38,793 nt of DNA, taken from an uncultured Bacteroides sp. (lineage in GTDB: Bacteria; Bacteroidota; Bacteroidia; Bacteroidales; Bacteroidaceae). The translations under genes and the position numbers were made by a program. Within the stretch, counting starts at the first letter, position 1, and each line of letters begins with the position of its first letter. The notes beneath the pieces are model-generated. The model made no database searches. It saw only the letters and a program-made list of their open reading frames with translations, and was not told the origin of the DNA. The stretch lies in contig CAMTOV010000009.1 of the NCBI GenBank assembly GCA_947074235.1, positions 1 through 38,793 on the forward strand, given 5' to 3'. Below are positions 31,543 to 38,727 of this stretch, piece after piece.

Positions 31543-31602
31543 TATGATGGAAATCTAAACCTAATGACGTTTTAGTTGTTTTGAAAGAAGATTTCTATCA
31601 TA
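31543..31602. repeat. 14-bp inverted repeat in the tpx leader
   Basis: TATGATGGAAATCT (31543-31556) pairs with AGATTTCTATCATA (31589-31602), with one G-T pair. The 32-nt loop itself contains CTAA...TTAG. It ends 21 bp before the tpx ATG and lacks a terminal T-run, so it looks more like a structured 5' leader than a terminator. Confidence 0.45.
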
Positions 31603-31623
31603 TAATATTTTAATACGTGATTT

Positions 31624-32127
31624 ATGGCAACAACAAATTTTAAAGGAACACCCGTAAAGATAGCGGGAGAGTTTATTAAAGTTGGCGATGTGGCTCCCGA
31701 CTTTAATTTGGTAAAGACAGACTTGTCAACTCTTTCTTTGAAGGAACTTAAAGGAAAGAATGTAGTTTTGAATATATTTCCAAGTTTAGACACCGGTGTA
31801 TGCGCCACATCTGTGCGTAAGTTCAACGAGTTGGCATCCAACTTTAAAGATACTGTAGTGCTAGCTGTTTCAAAAGATTTACCTTTTGCTAGTGGCAGAT
31901 TCTGCACAGTTGAAGGTATTGAAAATGTGATTCCTGTATCGGACTTTAGAGATACTGACTTTGACGCGAAGTATGGTGTGAAGATGGCTGATGGCCCATT
32001 GGCAGGCTTACTAGCAAGAGCCATTGTGATAATAGATAAAGATGGAAAAGTGATTTATACCGAAATGGTTCCTGAAATTGTAGAAGAACCCAATTATGAA
32101 AAAGCAATGAAAGCTTTGGTTGAATAA
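31624..32127 (+). CDS. tpx: Thiol peroxidase (Tpx, atypical 2-Cys peroxiredoxin)
   Basis: Tpx reduces hydrogen and lipid peroxides with thioredoxin as electron donor. The 167-residue protein is the usual length. The peroxidatic Cys60 lies in SLDTGVCATSVRKFN with Thr57 in the conserved TxxC motif, and the resolving Cys94 lies in ASGRFCTVEG, as expected for the atypical 2-Cys type. The APDFNLV and GKNVVLNIFP strands and the LLARAIVIIDKDGKV segment are typical. It follows the esterase by 106 bp with an inverted repeat between them, and ends at a strong terminator shared with the convergent DedA gene. Confidence 0.97.
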   Translation: MATTNFKGTPVKIAGEFIKVGDVAPDFNLVKTDLSTLSLKELKGKNVVLNIFPSLDTGVCATSVRKFNELASNFKDTVVLAVSKDLPFASGRFCTVEGIENVIPVSDFRDTDFDAKYGVKMADGPLAGLLARAIVIIDKDGKVIYTEMVPEIVEEPNYEKAMKALVE

Positions 32128-32130
32128 AAA

Positions 32131-32165
32131 AATAGCCCGGAATTTTTTAATAATTCCGGGCTATT
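32131..32165. terminator. Bidirectional terminator between tpx and the DedA gene
   Basis: A perfect 14-bp stem AATAGCCCGGAATT / AATTCCGGGCTATT with a 7-nt loop and T-rich flanks on both sides, between convergent stops. Confidence 0.92.
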
Positions 32166-32171
32166 CTCTTT

Positions 32172-32831
32172 TTATTGTTCTATGCTTTTTTGTTTTTTCT
32201 TTCTAGTTCCTTTAAAGATTAAGAAACCCACTACGAATAAAGCCAACGCCATAAATATATAGCTCAACTCATGGCTGTATTCATTGATACGTGCACTCAA
32301 CTCTTCTGGGGTATTAATACCCGGAACGGTTGATAAATAGTAGCCGATAGCAGCTAGAATGGAATTCCATAACCCCGCACCAATTGTAGTATAAAGCAAA
32401 AAGGTAGATAACTTCATACGAGCTAAACCGGCAGGGATAGAAATTAACTGTCGTACAGCCGGTATTAAACGGCCAACTAAAGTAGATACTGCACCATTTT
32501 TATCAAAATAAGCTTCGGCATGCTTCACTTTGTTTTCATCGATAAGACACATGTGGCCAAATCGGCTGTTGGCGAATTTATAAACTATGGGGCGACCAAG
32601 AAAATATGCAATATAATAATTGATAAGTGCTCCTAAATCTGCACCCAATGTTGCAAAAAATACTACAAGATAAACATTCATATCGCCATATACTGCGGCC
32701 TTGTATGCCGCTGGCGGTACAACTACTTCAGACGGAAAAGGGATAAAAGAGCTTTCTATCATCATCAAAAGCGTCACCGTCCAGTAATTTAAGTTCTCTA
32801 AACACCAATGTATAAATGTAACTGATTCCAT
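32172..32831 (-). CDS. DedA / VTT-domain membrane protein
   Basis: A 219-residue integral membrane protein of the DedA (SNARE-associated/VTT) family. The family signature is visible: MMIESSFIPFPSEVVVPPAAY, the reentrant segment FFATLGADLGALINYYIAYFLGR, and GRLIPAVRQLISIPAGLARM with the conserved basic residues, followed by WNSILAAIGYYL and a C-terminal helix. DedA proteins are linked to lipid carrier recycling (undecaprenyl phosphate), membrane homeostasis and proton-motive force. The basic tail (KGTRKKKQKS) is cytoplasmic. It is the last gene of the minus-strand run after glnS and the TPR gene, 24 bp after the latter. Confidence 0.9.
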   Translation of the reverse strand: MESVTFIHWCLENLNYWTVTLLMMIESSFIPFPSEVVVPPAAYKAAVYGDMNVYLVVFFATLGADLGALINYYIAYFLGRPIVYKFANSRFGHMCLIDENKVKHAEAYFDKNGAVSTLVGRLIPAVRQLISIPAGLARMKLSTFLLYTTIGAGLWNSILAAIGYYLSTVPGINTPEELSARINEYSHELSYIFMALALFVVGFLIFKGTRKKKQKSIEQ

Positions 32832-32855
32832 TCGTTTATTTAATCTATTATATTG

Positions 32856-34292
32856 TTATAAATCTTGATTATCAATTCTTTTCACATCACTAATAAAGTT
32901 GTTAAACTCTTCTTTAAGTTGAGGGTCTAAGCTTTCTAAATACCTGTCAATATCATCAAAAGTATATGGAGGTGAAGCTAAACTATTATACTTACAGAAG
33001 GATTCAGGATCCTTGTTCAATATGCACACCAACGCCAAACGATTATAAAGCTTAGGATAATTGGGGCTTACAGTCAGCGCTCTTTCCAGATATTCAAATG
33101 CATATTTATAATGTCCTGACTCAATAAGAATATCGGATATCTGAAGATATATATCAAGCTCTGGTAATAAAGCACAAGCCTTATCCCACGATTTGACAGC
33201 TGCTTTCATATCATCTTGATGCATTTTTATTCTACCATCTGTAATTAGTATAAAAGGATTCTCAGGATTCATTTTGCAGTTCATATCACTCATCTCATTG
33301 GCTTCATCTAAATTGCCCAAATTGCAAAGGCTGATGCAAAGATTATTGTAAATCTCGGCTAGCAACCCGTCATAGTGTGGGTTGGTGTTAATAGTATCTA
33401 GAGCTTTATGAAATGACTCTATAGCCTTGTCCCACTCTTTGCTGCTATTGTAGGTTACTCCCATAAAGGTATATCCATATGCAGGCAGCACGCCACCATA
33501 TTCAATCGCCTTTTTGTAAGCCTCTGTTGCTCCTTCCATGTCATCAATAGCACATAGCACATTAGCTCTAATTTGATAAGCATCACCCGAAGTGCTATCG
33601 GCAACTAATGCAAAATCTATAGAATCTAGTGCTGCGTCAAATTTTTCAAGTCTGAGATAAGTATTGGCAAGACCATTCCAGTAGTCGGCATTATACGGGT
33701 TTATATCTATTAATTGATTGTAATATTCAATAGCATTTTCAACATTATCATTAGAAAAACGGTAGTACTCGGCCATTAAGGCAATAAACTGCTCTTTTTC
33801 TTTGAATAAATCCTCTTTACTCTTCAACCACTTGATGGCATAATCTGGATATCCCATGCCCATGTATAGCTGGGCAATGTTTTGCAATACCTCAAACTTG
33901 TTCAACTCATCTTCAGTAAGAGATAAAAAGATATTATCGGCCTCATCTAGTTTACCTTCATTTAATAGAATCTCACCTTTAAGGATGATAACATCGGGGT
34001 TGTAATCGTCATTAATGCAATAGCATACTGATTTAGCCTCTTTTATATTTGATAAGTCTAGATACAAGTAGGCTTGCTCTATCAATATTGTTGTATTGTC
34101 TGGGTGTAACGAAAAGCCCAATTTTAAAACCTCCTGAGCCTTTTCAAAATCTTCGGATACGGCATACCAATTGGCCAAATCACAAATCTCGAGAGGATCT
34201 AAGTAGGGGTGAATATTTTGTGCTAAAGCTTCTTCATATTGAGCGACGAGCTCTTTTTTGTATTCCTCGTCGCTTTCATTGAATGAATTCAT
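32856..34292 (-). CDS. TPR-repeat protein
   Basis: A 478-residue protein with no signal peptide and at least eight to ten tetratricopeptide-like repeats. Examples are ENAIEYYNQLIDINPYNADYWNGLANTYLRLEKF, AYQIRANVLCAIDDMEGATEAYKKA, SSKEWDKAIESFHKAL and LERALTVSPNYPKLYNRLAL, with the W/L/G/Y/A/F/A/P spacing of the motif. Such all-TPR proteins act as scaffolds for protein-protein contacts and carry no catalytic motif. It is cytoplasmic by prediction and follows glnS by 6 bp and precedes the DedA gene by 24 bp, so all three are probably one transcript. Partner unknown. Confidence 0.88.
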   Translation of the reverse strand: MNSFNESDEEYKKELVAQYEEALAQNIHPYLDPLEICDLANWYAVSEDFEKAQEVLKLGFSLHPDNTTILIEQAYLYLDLSNIKEAKSVCYCINDDYNPDVIILKGEILLNEGKLDEADNIFLSLTEDELNKFEVLQNIAQLYMGMGYPDYAIKWLKSKEDLFKEKEQFIALMAEYYRFSNDNVENAIEYYNQLIDINPYNADYWNGLANTYLRLEKFDAALDSIDFALVADSTSGDAYQIRANVLCAIDDMEGATEAYKKAIEYGGVLPAYGYTFMGVTYNSSKEWDKAIESFHKALDTINTNPHYDGLLAEIYNNLCISLCNLGNLDEANEMSDMNCKMNPENPFILITDGRIKMHQDDMKAAVKSWDKACALLPELDIYLQISDILIESGHYKYAFEYLERALTVSPNYPKLYNRLALVCILNKDPESFCKYNSLASPPYTFDDIDRYLESLDPQLKEEFNNFISDVKRIDNQDL

Positions 34293-34298
34293 GATGTT

Positions 34299-36041
34299 TT
34301 ATTTGTTTATTTTTCCCCAACTATCTTTTAGTCCAACAGTGCGATTAAAGATTAACTTGTCAGTTTTTGAATCTTTATCGATGTTGAAATAACCAATGCG
34401 TTGAAATTGTAAATGAGAAAGAGTAGGCAATTCGGCTACAAACTTCTCTATATAAGAGTTTGTCAACACTTGCAATGAGTTTGGATTAATCATTTCTTTC
34501 ATTGCTTCTAGTGGTTCGCAACCCTTCTCCTTGCAAATTGAAGCCAATTCGTCGCGAGGATTTTCTACTTGCCATAGTCTTTCGTAAAGACGCACCTCGG
34601 CAGGTAGACAGTGATTGACGCTTAACCAATGTAGTGTACCTTTTACCTTGCGGCTTGCTCCAGGCATTCCACTCTTACTTTCTGGGTCGTACTCACAATA
34701 CACCTCTGTGATTTCGCCATTCTCATCTTTCTTGCATCCTGTACATTTCACGATATAAGCGTTTTTCAACCTTACCTCTTGACCAGGAGTCATGCGGAAG
34801 TATTTCTTTGGAGCATCTTCCATAAAGTCATCGCGTTCCATCCATAGCTCACGGCTGAATTCTATGATATGGCTGCCGCTGTTTTCATCTTCAGGATTAT
34901 TGATAGCCTCCAACTCTTCTACTGTACCTTCGGGGTAGTTGGTGATAATCAGTTTCACAGGATTGAGCACAGCAGATACACGAGTGGCACGTGTGTTCAA
35001 ATCTTCGCGCACAGCACTTTCAAGCAATGCAAACTCGTTAAGAGCATCGTATGTAGTATAGCCTATTTTATCAACAAACTTTCGAATTGACTCGGGCGAA
35101 TAACCACGACGACGGAAACCGCAAATAGTAGGCATGCGTGGGTCGTCCCATCCATTTACCAAACCCTCTTTTACCAATGTCAGCAAGTTGCGCTTGCTCA
35201 TTAGCGTGTAGCTTAGGTTTAGCTTATTAAATTCATACTGTCTGGGGCGATTATCATCAAGATCTTTGCCCTCTTTTATCCAGTCGATAAATAAATCGTA
35301 TAACGGACGGTGAGGAACAAACTCTAGTGTACACAATGAGTGAGTCACACCTTCAAAATAATCACTTTGTCCGTGCGCAAAGTCATACATAGGATAAGCC
35401 TTCCAAGTAGTGCCAGTGCGATGATGTGGATGCTTTACCACTCTATATATAATAGGATCGCGGAAGTGCATGTTAGGGCTTGTCATATCTATTTTTGCAC
35501 GAAGCACCATTGCACCTTCTTCTATCTCTCCTGTGTTCATTTTCTCAAAAAGCGATAAGCTTTCTTCTACCGGTCTTTCTCTATAGGGGCTATCAATACC
35601 CGCCTGTGTAGGAGTGCCTTTTTGTGCAGCAATCTGTTCTGATGATTGCTCATCAATATACGCCTTGCCTTCTTTGATAAGTTGTATTGCAAAATCCCAT
35701 AGCTGACCAAAATAATCTGATGCATAATAAACGTTTGCCCAGTCAAATCCTAGCCATTTGATATCTTCCTCAATTGCCTCAACATATTCTACATCTTCTT
35801 TAGTAGGGTTTGTGTCGTCAAATCTTAAGTTGCAAATACCACCATGACTCTCTGCCATACCAAAATCCATACAAATAGCTTTTGCATGTCCTATGTGTAG
35901 ATATCCATTGGGTTCTGGCGGAAAACGTGTTTGTACTTTACCTCCATTTTTACCCTCTTTCAAATCTTTTTCAACAATTTGCTCAATGAAATTTAGGCTC
36001 TTCTTCTCACTGCCCAACTCCTCATTTCTATTATCTGTCAT
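34299..36041 (-). CDS. glnS: Glutaminyl-tRNA synthetase
   Basis: GlnRS charges tRNA-Gln with glutamine. The 580-residue protein is near the usual length (E. coli 554). It has the class I HIGH motif in PEPNGYLHIGHAKAICMDFG and the KMSKS equivalent MSKR in LSYTLMSKRNLLTLV. Bacterial GlnRS features RFDDTNPTKEDVEYVEAI, SDYFGQLWDFAIQLI and DFAHGQSDYFEGVTHSLCTLEF are present, followed by the C-terminal anticodon-binding beta-barrels (about 340-560). The presence of GlnRS means Gln-tRNA need not be made by GatCAB. It heads the minus-strand glnS-TPR-DedA run. Confidence 0.97.
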   Translation of the reverse strand: MTDNRNEELGSEKKSLNFIEQIVEKDLKEGKNGGKVQTRFPPEPNGYLHIGHAKAICMDFGMAESHGGICNLRFDDTNPTKEDVEYVEAIEEDIKWLGFDWANVYYASDYFGQLWDFAIQLIKEGKAYIDEQSSEQIAAQKGTPTQAGIDSPYRERPVEESLSLFEKMNTGEIEEGAMVLRAKIDMTSPNMHFRDPIIYRVVKHPHHRTGTTWKAYPMYDFAHGQSDYFEGVTHSLCTLEFVPHRPLYDLFIDWIKEGKDLDDNRPRQYEFNKLNLSYTLMSKRNLLTLVKEGLVNGWDDPRMPTICGFRRRGYSPESIRKFVDKIGYTTYDALNEFALLESAVREDLNTRATRVSAVLNPVKLIITNYPEGTVEELEAINNPEDENSGSHIIEFSRELWMERDDFMEDAPKKYFRMTPGQEVRLKNAYIVKCTGCKKDENGEITEVYCEYDPESKSGMPGASRKVKGTLHWLSVNHCLPAEVRLYERLWQVENPRDELASICKEKGCEPLEAMKEMINPNSLQVLTNSYIEKFVAELPTLSHLQFQRIGYFNIDKDSKTDKLIFNRTVGLKDSWGKINK

Positions 36042-36077
36042 AGCTTTATTACTTTATTATTGTAATGAATCAAACTG

Positions 36078-36085
36078 CAAAAATA
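36078..36085 (-). promoter_or_regulatory. -7 element for glnS
   Basis: The minus strand reads TATTTTTG (TAnnTTTG), 36 bp upstream of the glnS ATG. The 36042-36509 interval also holds a repeat element, a spaced direct repeat and the promoter of the next + strand gene. Confidence 0.5.
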
Positions 36086-36219
36086 TAGAAAATATATGTA
36101 ACATTGGATGAATGTGATGATATTTTAAGCTTATATAGATAGTATGATTGATAATAACTAAGAATGATTATTAGTATGATGAATTATGAAGGCATTTATT
36201 AAATGATTTATTTTACGTT

Positions 36220-36281
36220 GTAATTTGTATTGTTTTTAAAGGTATTTCTACACAAATAACAATGTATTTTGTGTAGGTTTT
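36220..36281. repeat. TGTGTAG intergenic repeat, copy B
   Basis: A 62-bp element with the same ends (GTAATTTGTAT and TGTGTAGGTTTT) and the same 39-bp interior length as 15559-15620. Its interior carries CTACACA at the position where copy A has TGTGTAG, so CTACACAAA (36248-36256) and TTTGTGTAG (36268-36276) form a 9-bp inverted repeat with an 11-bp loop. Similarity to copy A extends about 15 bp further left. Confidence 0.65.
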
Positions 36282-36330
36282 AAATTCAAGATAATAATAC
36301 TACATTATATTGTGTTGAATTAGTCCTTCT

Positions 36331-36378
36331 GTTGGGGGTGAAAACAGATATAATAATGTTGGTTGAGGGGGAAAACTG
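36331..36378. promoter_or_regulatory. 31-bp-spaced direct repeat, candidate operator
   Basis: GTTGGGGGTGAAAACAG (36331-36347) and GTTGAGGGGGAAAACTG (36362-36378) agree at 14 of 17 positions and start exactly 31 bp apart, close to three helical turns. They lie about 65 bp upstream of the -7 element of the lipoprotein gene. The G-runs stand out in otherwise AT-rich DNA. Binding protein unknown. Confidence 0.35.
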
Positions 36379-36441
36379 TTATTTTTTGACTCTGTCTATG
36401 TTTTTTTTCGTGATTTCTTTTAAAGTCTCAACAATGAATTT

Positions 36442-36449
36442 TATTTTTG
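36442..36449 (+). promoter_or_regulatory. -7 element upstream of the lipoprotein gene
   Basis: TATTTTTG (TAnnTTTG) 60 bp upstream of the chosen ATG. No -33 TTG at the expected distance. Confidence 0.45.
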
Positions 36450-36509
36450 TGTTCCATATTTTAAGAAAGTATGTTTGTTTTTTAATATAATGTATTGCAT
36501 ATAACCCCC

Positions 36510-36929
36510 ATGATAAAATATTTTAGTATTCTTTTTGTAGTTGTAGCTACTGTTTTGCTGTCTATTGCATGTGCACCAACAGCAGTTGATAAGATGGATA
36601 AACGAGCCATGCAGGCGGTAGCTATAGGCGATTGGGGCGAAGCTTCATATTTTGCTAGTCAGATGTATGATTTGCTTCCCGAATGTAACGTGGGCAATTT
36701 GGTTTCGCTTTCGTTAATATACAACCGCTTGGCCGATTTGACTCCCGAAATTGAAACCAGGCAAAACTATATAGAGCGAATGATAGATTGCTATGAGAAG
36801 GCATGCGAGATAAACTCTAATAAAGCCGAACGAAAATACAAAGATGCTCATATGGATATGGCCGAAAAAGTGAGACGAAGCAAGCAGCTGTTGCTAAAAT
36901 ATAAGCAAGTGAATGGTGTAGGAGAGTAA
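36510..36929 (+). CDS. Small lipoprotein
   Basis: A 139-residue predicted lipoprotein from the ATG at 36510; an in-frame TTG at 36495 would add five residues and is less likely. The signal peptide (MIKYFSILFVVVATVLLSIAC) ends in the lipobox LSIAC with acylated Cys21. The mature part is helical and resembles a pair of TPR-like hairpins (MQAVAIGDWGEASYFASQMYDL, IERMIDCYEKACEINSNKAE), ending in a basic stretch. No family recognised. It precedes phoU by 124 bp on the same strand, but the gap probably contains the phoU promoter, so co-function is uncertain. No clear RBS is visible. Confidence 0.75.
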   Translation: MIKYFSILFVVVATVLLSIACAPTAVDKMDKRAMQAVAIGDWGEASYFASQMYDLLPECNVGNLVSLSLIYNRLADLTPEIETRQNYIERMIDCYEKACEINSNKAERKYKDAHMDMAEKVRRSKQLLLKYKQVNGVGE

Positions 36930-37053
36930 TATGTGTATGTAATATAATTGTAATATTAATGCAATTATAACTTCACATCATCTATAAAGTGTGTTTGAGC
37001 AATTATTTCTTTCTTTGCAGGTAACTATTGAAAACTTAATTTGATATTATAAT

Positions 37054-37728
37054 ATGGTACAATTTATAGAATCAGAACTACTGCTTTTGAAAAAAGAGAT
37101 AAGCGAAATGTGGAGTTTGGTTCACGGCCAGCTTGAACGTGCCGGAGAGGCAGCCCTGTCTTTGGATAAAGAATTGGCTCAGCAGGTTATAGTGCGCGAG
37201 CGAAGAGTTAATGCCTTTGAACTTAAAATAGATAGCGACGTAGAAGAAGTTATAGCACTCTATAACCCTGTTGCTATTGACTTGCGCTTTGTTTTGGCTA
37301 TGCTCAAAATAAACTCCAACCTTGAGCGACTAGGCGACTTTGCCGAAGGTATAGCCCGTTTTGTCATCAATAACAATGATTCTGTATTAGAGTTGAATTT
37401 ACTAAAGCAACTTCGTCTTCAAGAGATGTTGGCTGAAGTTCTGTCTATGCTCGATTGTACGCAACGCGCTTTAGAAGAAGAAAATATTGAATTAGCAGTA
37501 TCGGTATTTGCCAAAGACGGATTAGTAGATGAAATAAACGCCGATGCAACCAAAGTATTGGCAAATTATATATTGCAACATCCCGAATCAACGCTTGCAT
37601 GCCTCAATCTGGTAGGTGTATTCAGAAAACTGGAGAGAGCAGGCGATCATATTACCAATATAGCCGAAGAGATTGTGTTTTTTATAGATGCAAAGGTTTT
37701 AAAGCACAGTCGCAGCAAAGAAGAATAA
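37054..37728 (+). CDS. phoU: Phosphate transport regulator PhoU
   Basis: PhoU links the Pst phosphate transporter to the PhoR kinase and restrains phosphate uptake. The 224-residue protein is all-helical with two PhoU repeats. Each has the metal-binding E/DxxxD-type motif: NLERLGDFAEGIARFV (about residues 91-106) and LERAGDHITNIAEEIVFF (about 193-210). An early RERRVNAFELKIDSDVEEVI segment is typical. Unusually, no pst transporter or phoBR genes lie beside it in this window. A near-match -7 (TTTCTTTG) occurs about 45 bp upstream. A terminator lies 61 bp after its stop. Confidence 0.92.
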   Translation: MVQFIESELLLLKKEISEMWSLVHGQLERAGEAALSLDKELAQQVIVRERRVNAFELKIDSDVEEVIALYNPVAIDLRFVLAMLKINSNLERLGDFAEGIARFVINNNDSVLELNLLKQLRLQEMLAEVLSMLDCTQRALEEENIELAVSVFAKDGLVDEINADATKVLANYILQHPESTLACLNLVGVFRKLERAGDHITNIAEEIVFFIDAKVLKHSRSKEE

Positions 37729-37789
37729 AGAAAATATGAATATTATTTAATATTTAGAATTGATTTAAATCAAGTTTTATTATATTTGT

Positions 37790-37823
37790 CCTCTACATTG
37801 CTTTATAATGTAGGGGCTTTTTT
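37790..37823 (+). terminator. Terminator after phoU
   Basis: CCTCTACATT / AATGTAGGGG form a 10-bp stem (one G-T pair) with a 7-nt loop followed by C and six Ts. A TATATTTG at 37781-37788 directly precedes it, but it leaves no room for a transcript before the hairpin. Confidence 0.8.
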
Positions 37824-37908
37824 ATTGCAATAATAATAAATCCAAATAAAATCCAAAATTATGTTATAAGACATGTTTAATTGTTTGGATTGTATGGTAA
37901 AAAGCCCG

Positions 37909-37916
37909 TATATTTG
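37909..37916 (+). promoter_or_regulatory. -7 element of a candidate small RNA or ribE leader
   Basis: TATATTTG (TAnnTTTG), with TTTG at 37884-37887 about 21 bp upstream as a possible -33. An inverted repeat AATCCAAA (37850-37857) / TTTGGATT (37884-37891) overlaps the -33 region and could be an operator. Confidence 0.55.
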
Positions 37917-37921
37917 CGGTG

Positions 37922-38012
37922 TTATCCTGAAAACAATCTTTTTACCTTAAAAAAAAACTAATACCTATTGAAAACTGAAAAATAGAGCCTTGTGAAAAGC
38001 TCTATTTTTTTT
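37922..38012 (+). ncRNA. Candidate small RNA (about 90 nt) or terminated ribE leader
   Basis: Between the -7 match at 37909 and a strong intrinsic terminator (AAAAATAGAGC / GCTCTATTTTT at 37978-38009, followed by Ts) is a segment with no ATG-initiated ORF. Its unstructured, pyrimidine/A-rich middle (37930-37977) contains runs of T and A that could base-pair with target mRNAs. It is about 75 bp upstream of ribE, so it may instead be a prematurely terminated leader of that gene. It does not carry the conserved FMN-riboswitch sequence blocks. Exact 5' end inferred from the -7 element. I do not recognise an RNA family. Confidence 0.4.
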
Positions 38013-38014
38013 TG

Positions 38015-38022
38015 TACCTTTA
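38015..38022 (+). promoter_or_regulatory. Possible -7 element for ribE
   Basis: TACCTTTA differs from TAnnTTTG at the last base, 64 bp upstream of the ribE ATG and just after the small-RNA terminator. A TTG at 37990-37992 could be a -33 element at 22 bp spacing. It would let ribE be transcribed independently of the upstream terminator. Confidence 0.3.
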
Positions 38023-38086
38023 CCACCATACAATAAGGTTTCAAAAGAAACTAACTTGATTTATTAATCTAAATAATATACATATC

Positions 38087-38689
38087 ATGTTTTCTGGAAT
38101 AGTAGAAGAATATGCTACACTGGTAGCTTTAGAAAAAGAGCAAGAAAATATTCACTTCACTTTCAAATGCTCTTTCGTATCCGAACTTAAAATCGATCAA
38201 AGTATTTCTCATAACGGTGTATGTCTTACAGTAGTTAGGCTCACAGATGATACATATACTGTAACAGCCATGAAGGAAACTCTGGAGTGCTCTAACTTAG
38301 GTTTGCTAGCAGTAGGAGATAAAGTGAATATTGAGCGCAGCATGATGATGAATGGTCGTCTTGATGGACACATTGTGCAAGGTCATGTTGATCAAACTGC
38401 CACTTGCATTGCCATTGATGATGCAGAAGGCAGTTGGTATTTCACATTCAAATATTCATTTGATAAAGAAATGGCTAAGCGTGGCTACATCACAGTAGAT
38501 AAAGGCTCTGTTACTGTAAATGGAGTAAGCTTAACTGTTTGTAATCCTACCGATGATACCTTCCAGGTAGCAATTATCCCTTATACTTATGAGCATACCA
38601 ACTTCCATACTTTTAAAGTAGGTAGTGTTATTAATCTCGAGTTCGATATCATTGGTAAATATATCAGCCGAATGATTGCTTATAAGTAA
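38087..38689 (+). CDS. ribE: Riboflavin synthase alpha chain
   Basis: Riboflavin synthase dismutates two molecules of 6,7-dimethyl-8-ribityllumazine to riboflavin. The 200-residue protein has the expected duplicated lumazine-binding barrels: the first with MFSGIVEE and SHNGVCLTVVRL (about 1-92), the second with GHIVQGHVDQT, VTVNGVSLTVCNP and PYTYEHTNF (about 95-195). The N-terminal MFSGIVEE is the classic start of the family. No FMN riboswitch was seen in the leader. A nitroreductase gene (FMN-dependent family) starts 38 bp beyond, suggesting a flavin-linked pair. Confidence 0.96.
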   Translation: MFSGIVEEYATLVALEKEQENIHFTFKCSFVSELKIDQSISHNGVCLTVVRLTDDTYTVTAMKETLECSNLGLLAVGDKVNIERSMMMNGRLDGHIVQGHVDQTATCIAIDDAEGSWYFTFKYSFDKEMAKRGYITVDKGSVTVNGVSLTVCNPTDDTFQVAIIPYTYEHTNFHTFKVGSVINLEFDIIGKYISRMIAYK

Positions 38690-38727
38690 AACAAACAAAT
38701 CTTATCCTTAAATAATCTACTCATCTT

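Noticed and set aside
37781..37788. TATATTTG as a working promoter
   Set aside because: It matches the -7 consensus with a TTG 18 bp upstream, but the phoU terminator hairpin begins 2 bp later, so any transcript would be ended at once.
38023..38086. FMN riboswitch upstream of ribE
   Set aside because: None of the conserved RFN sequence blocks is visible in 37729-38086.
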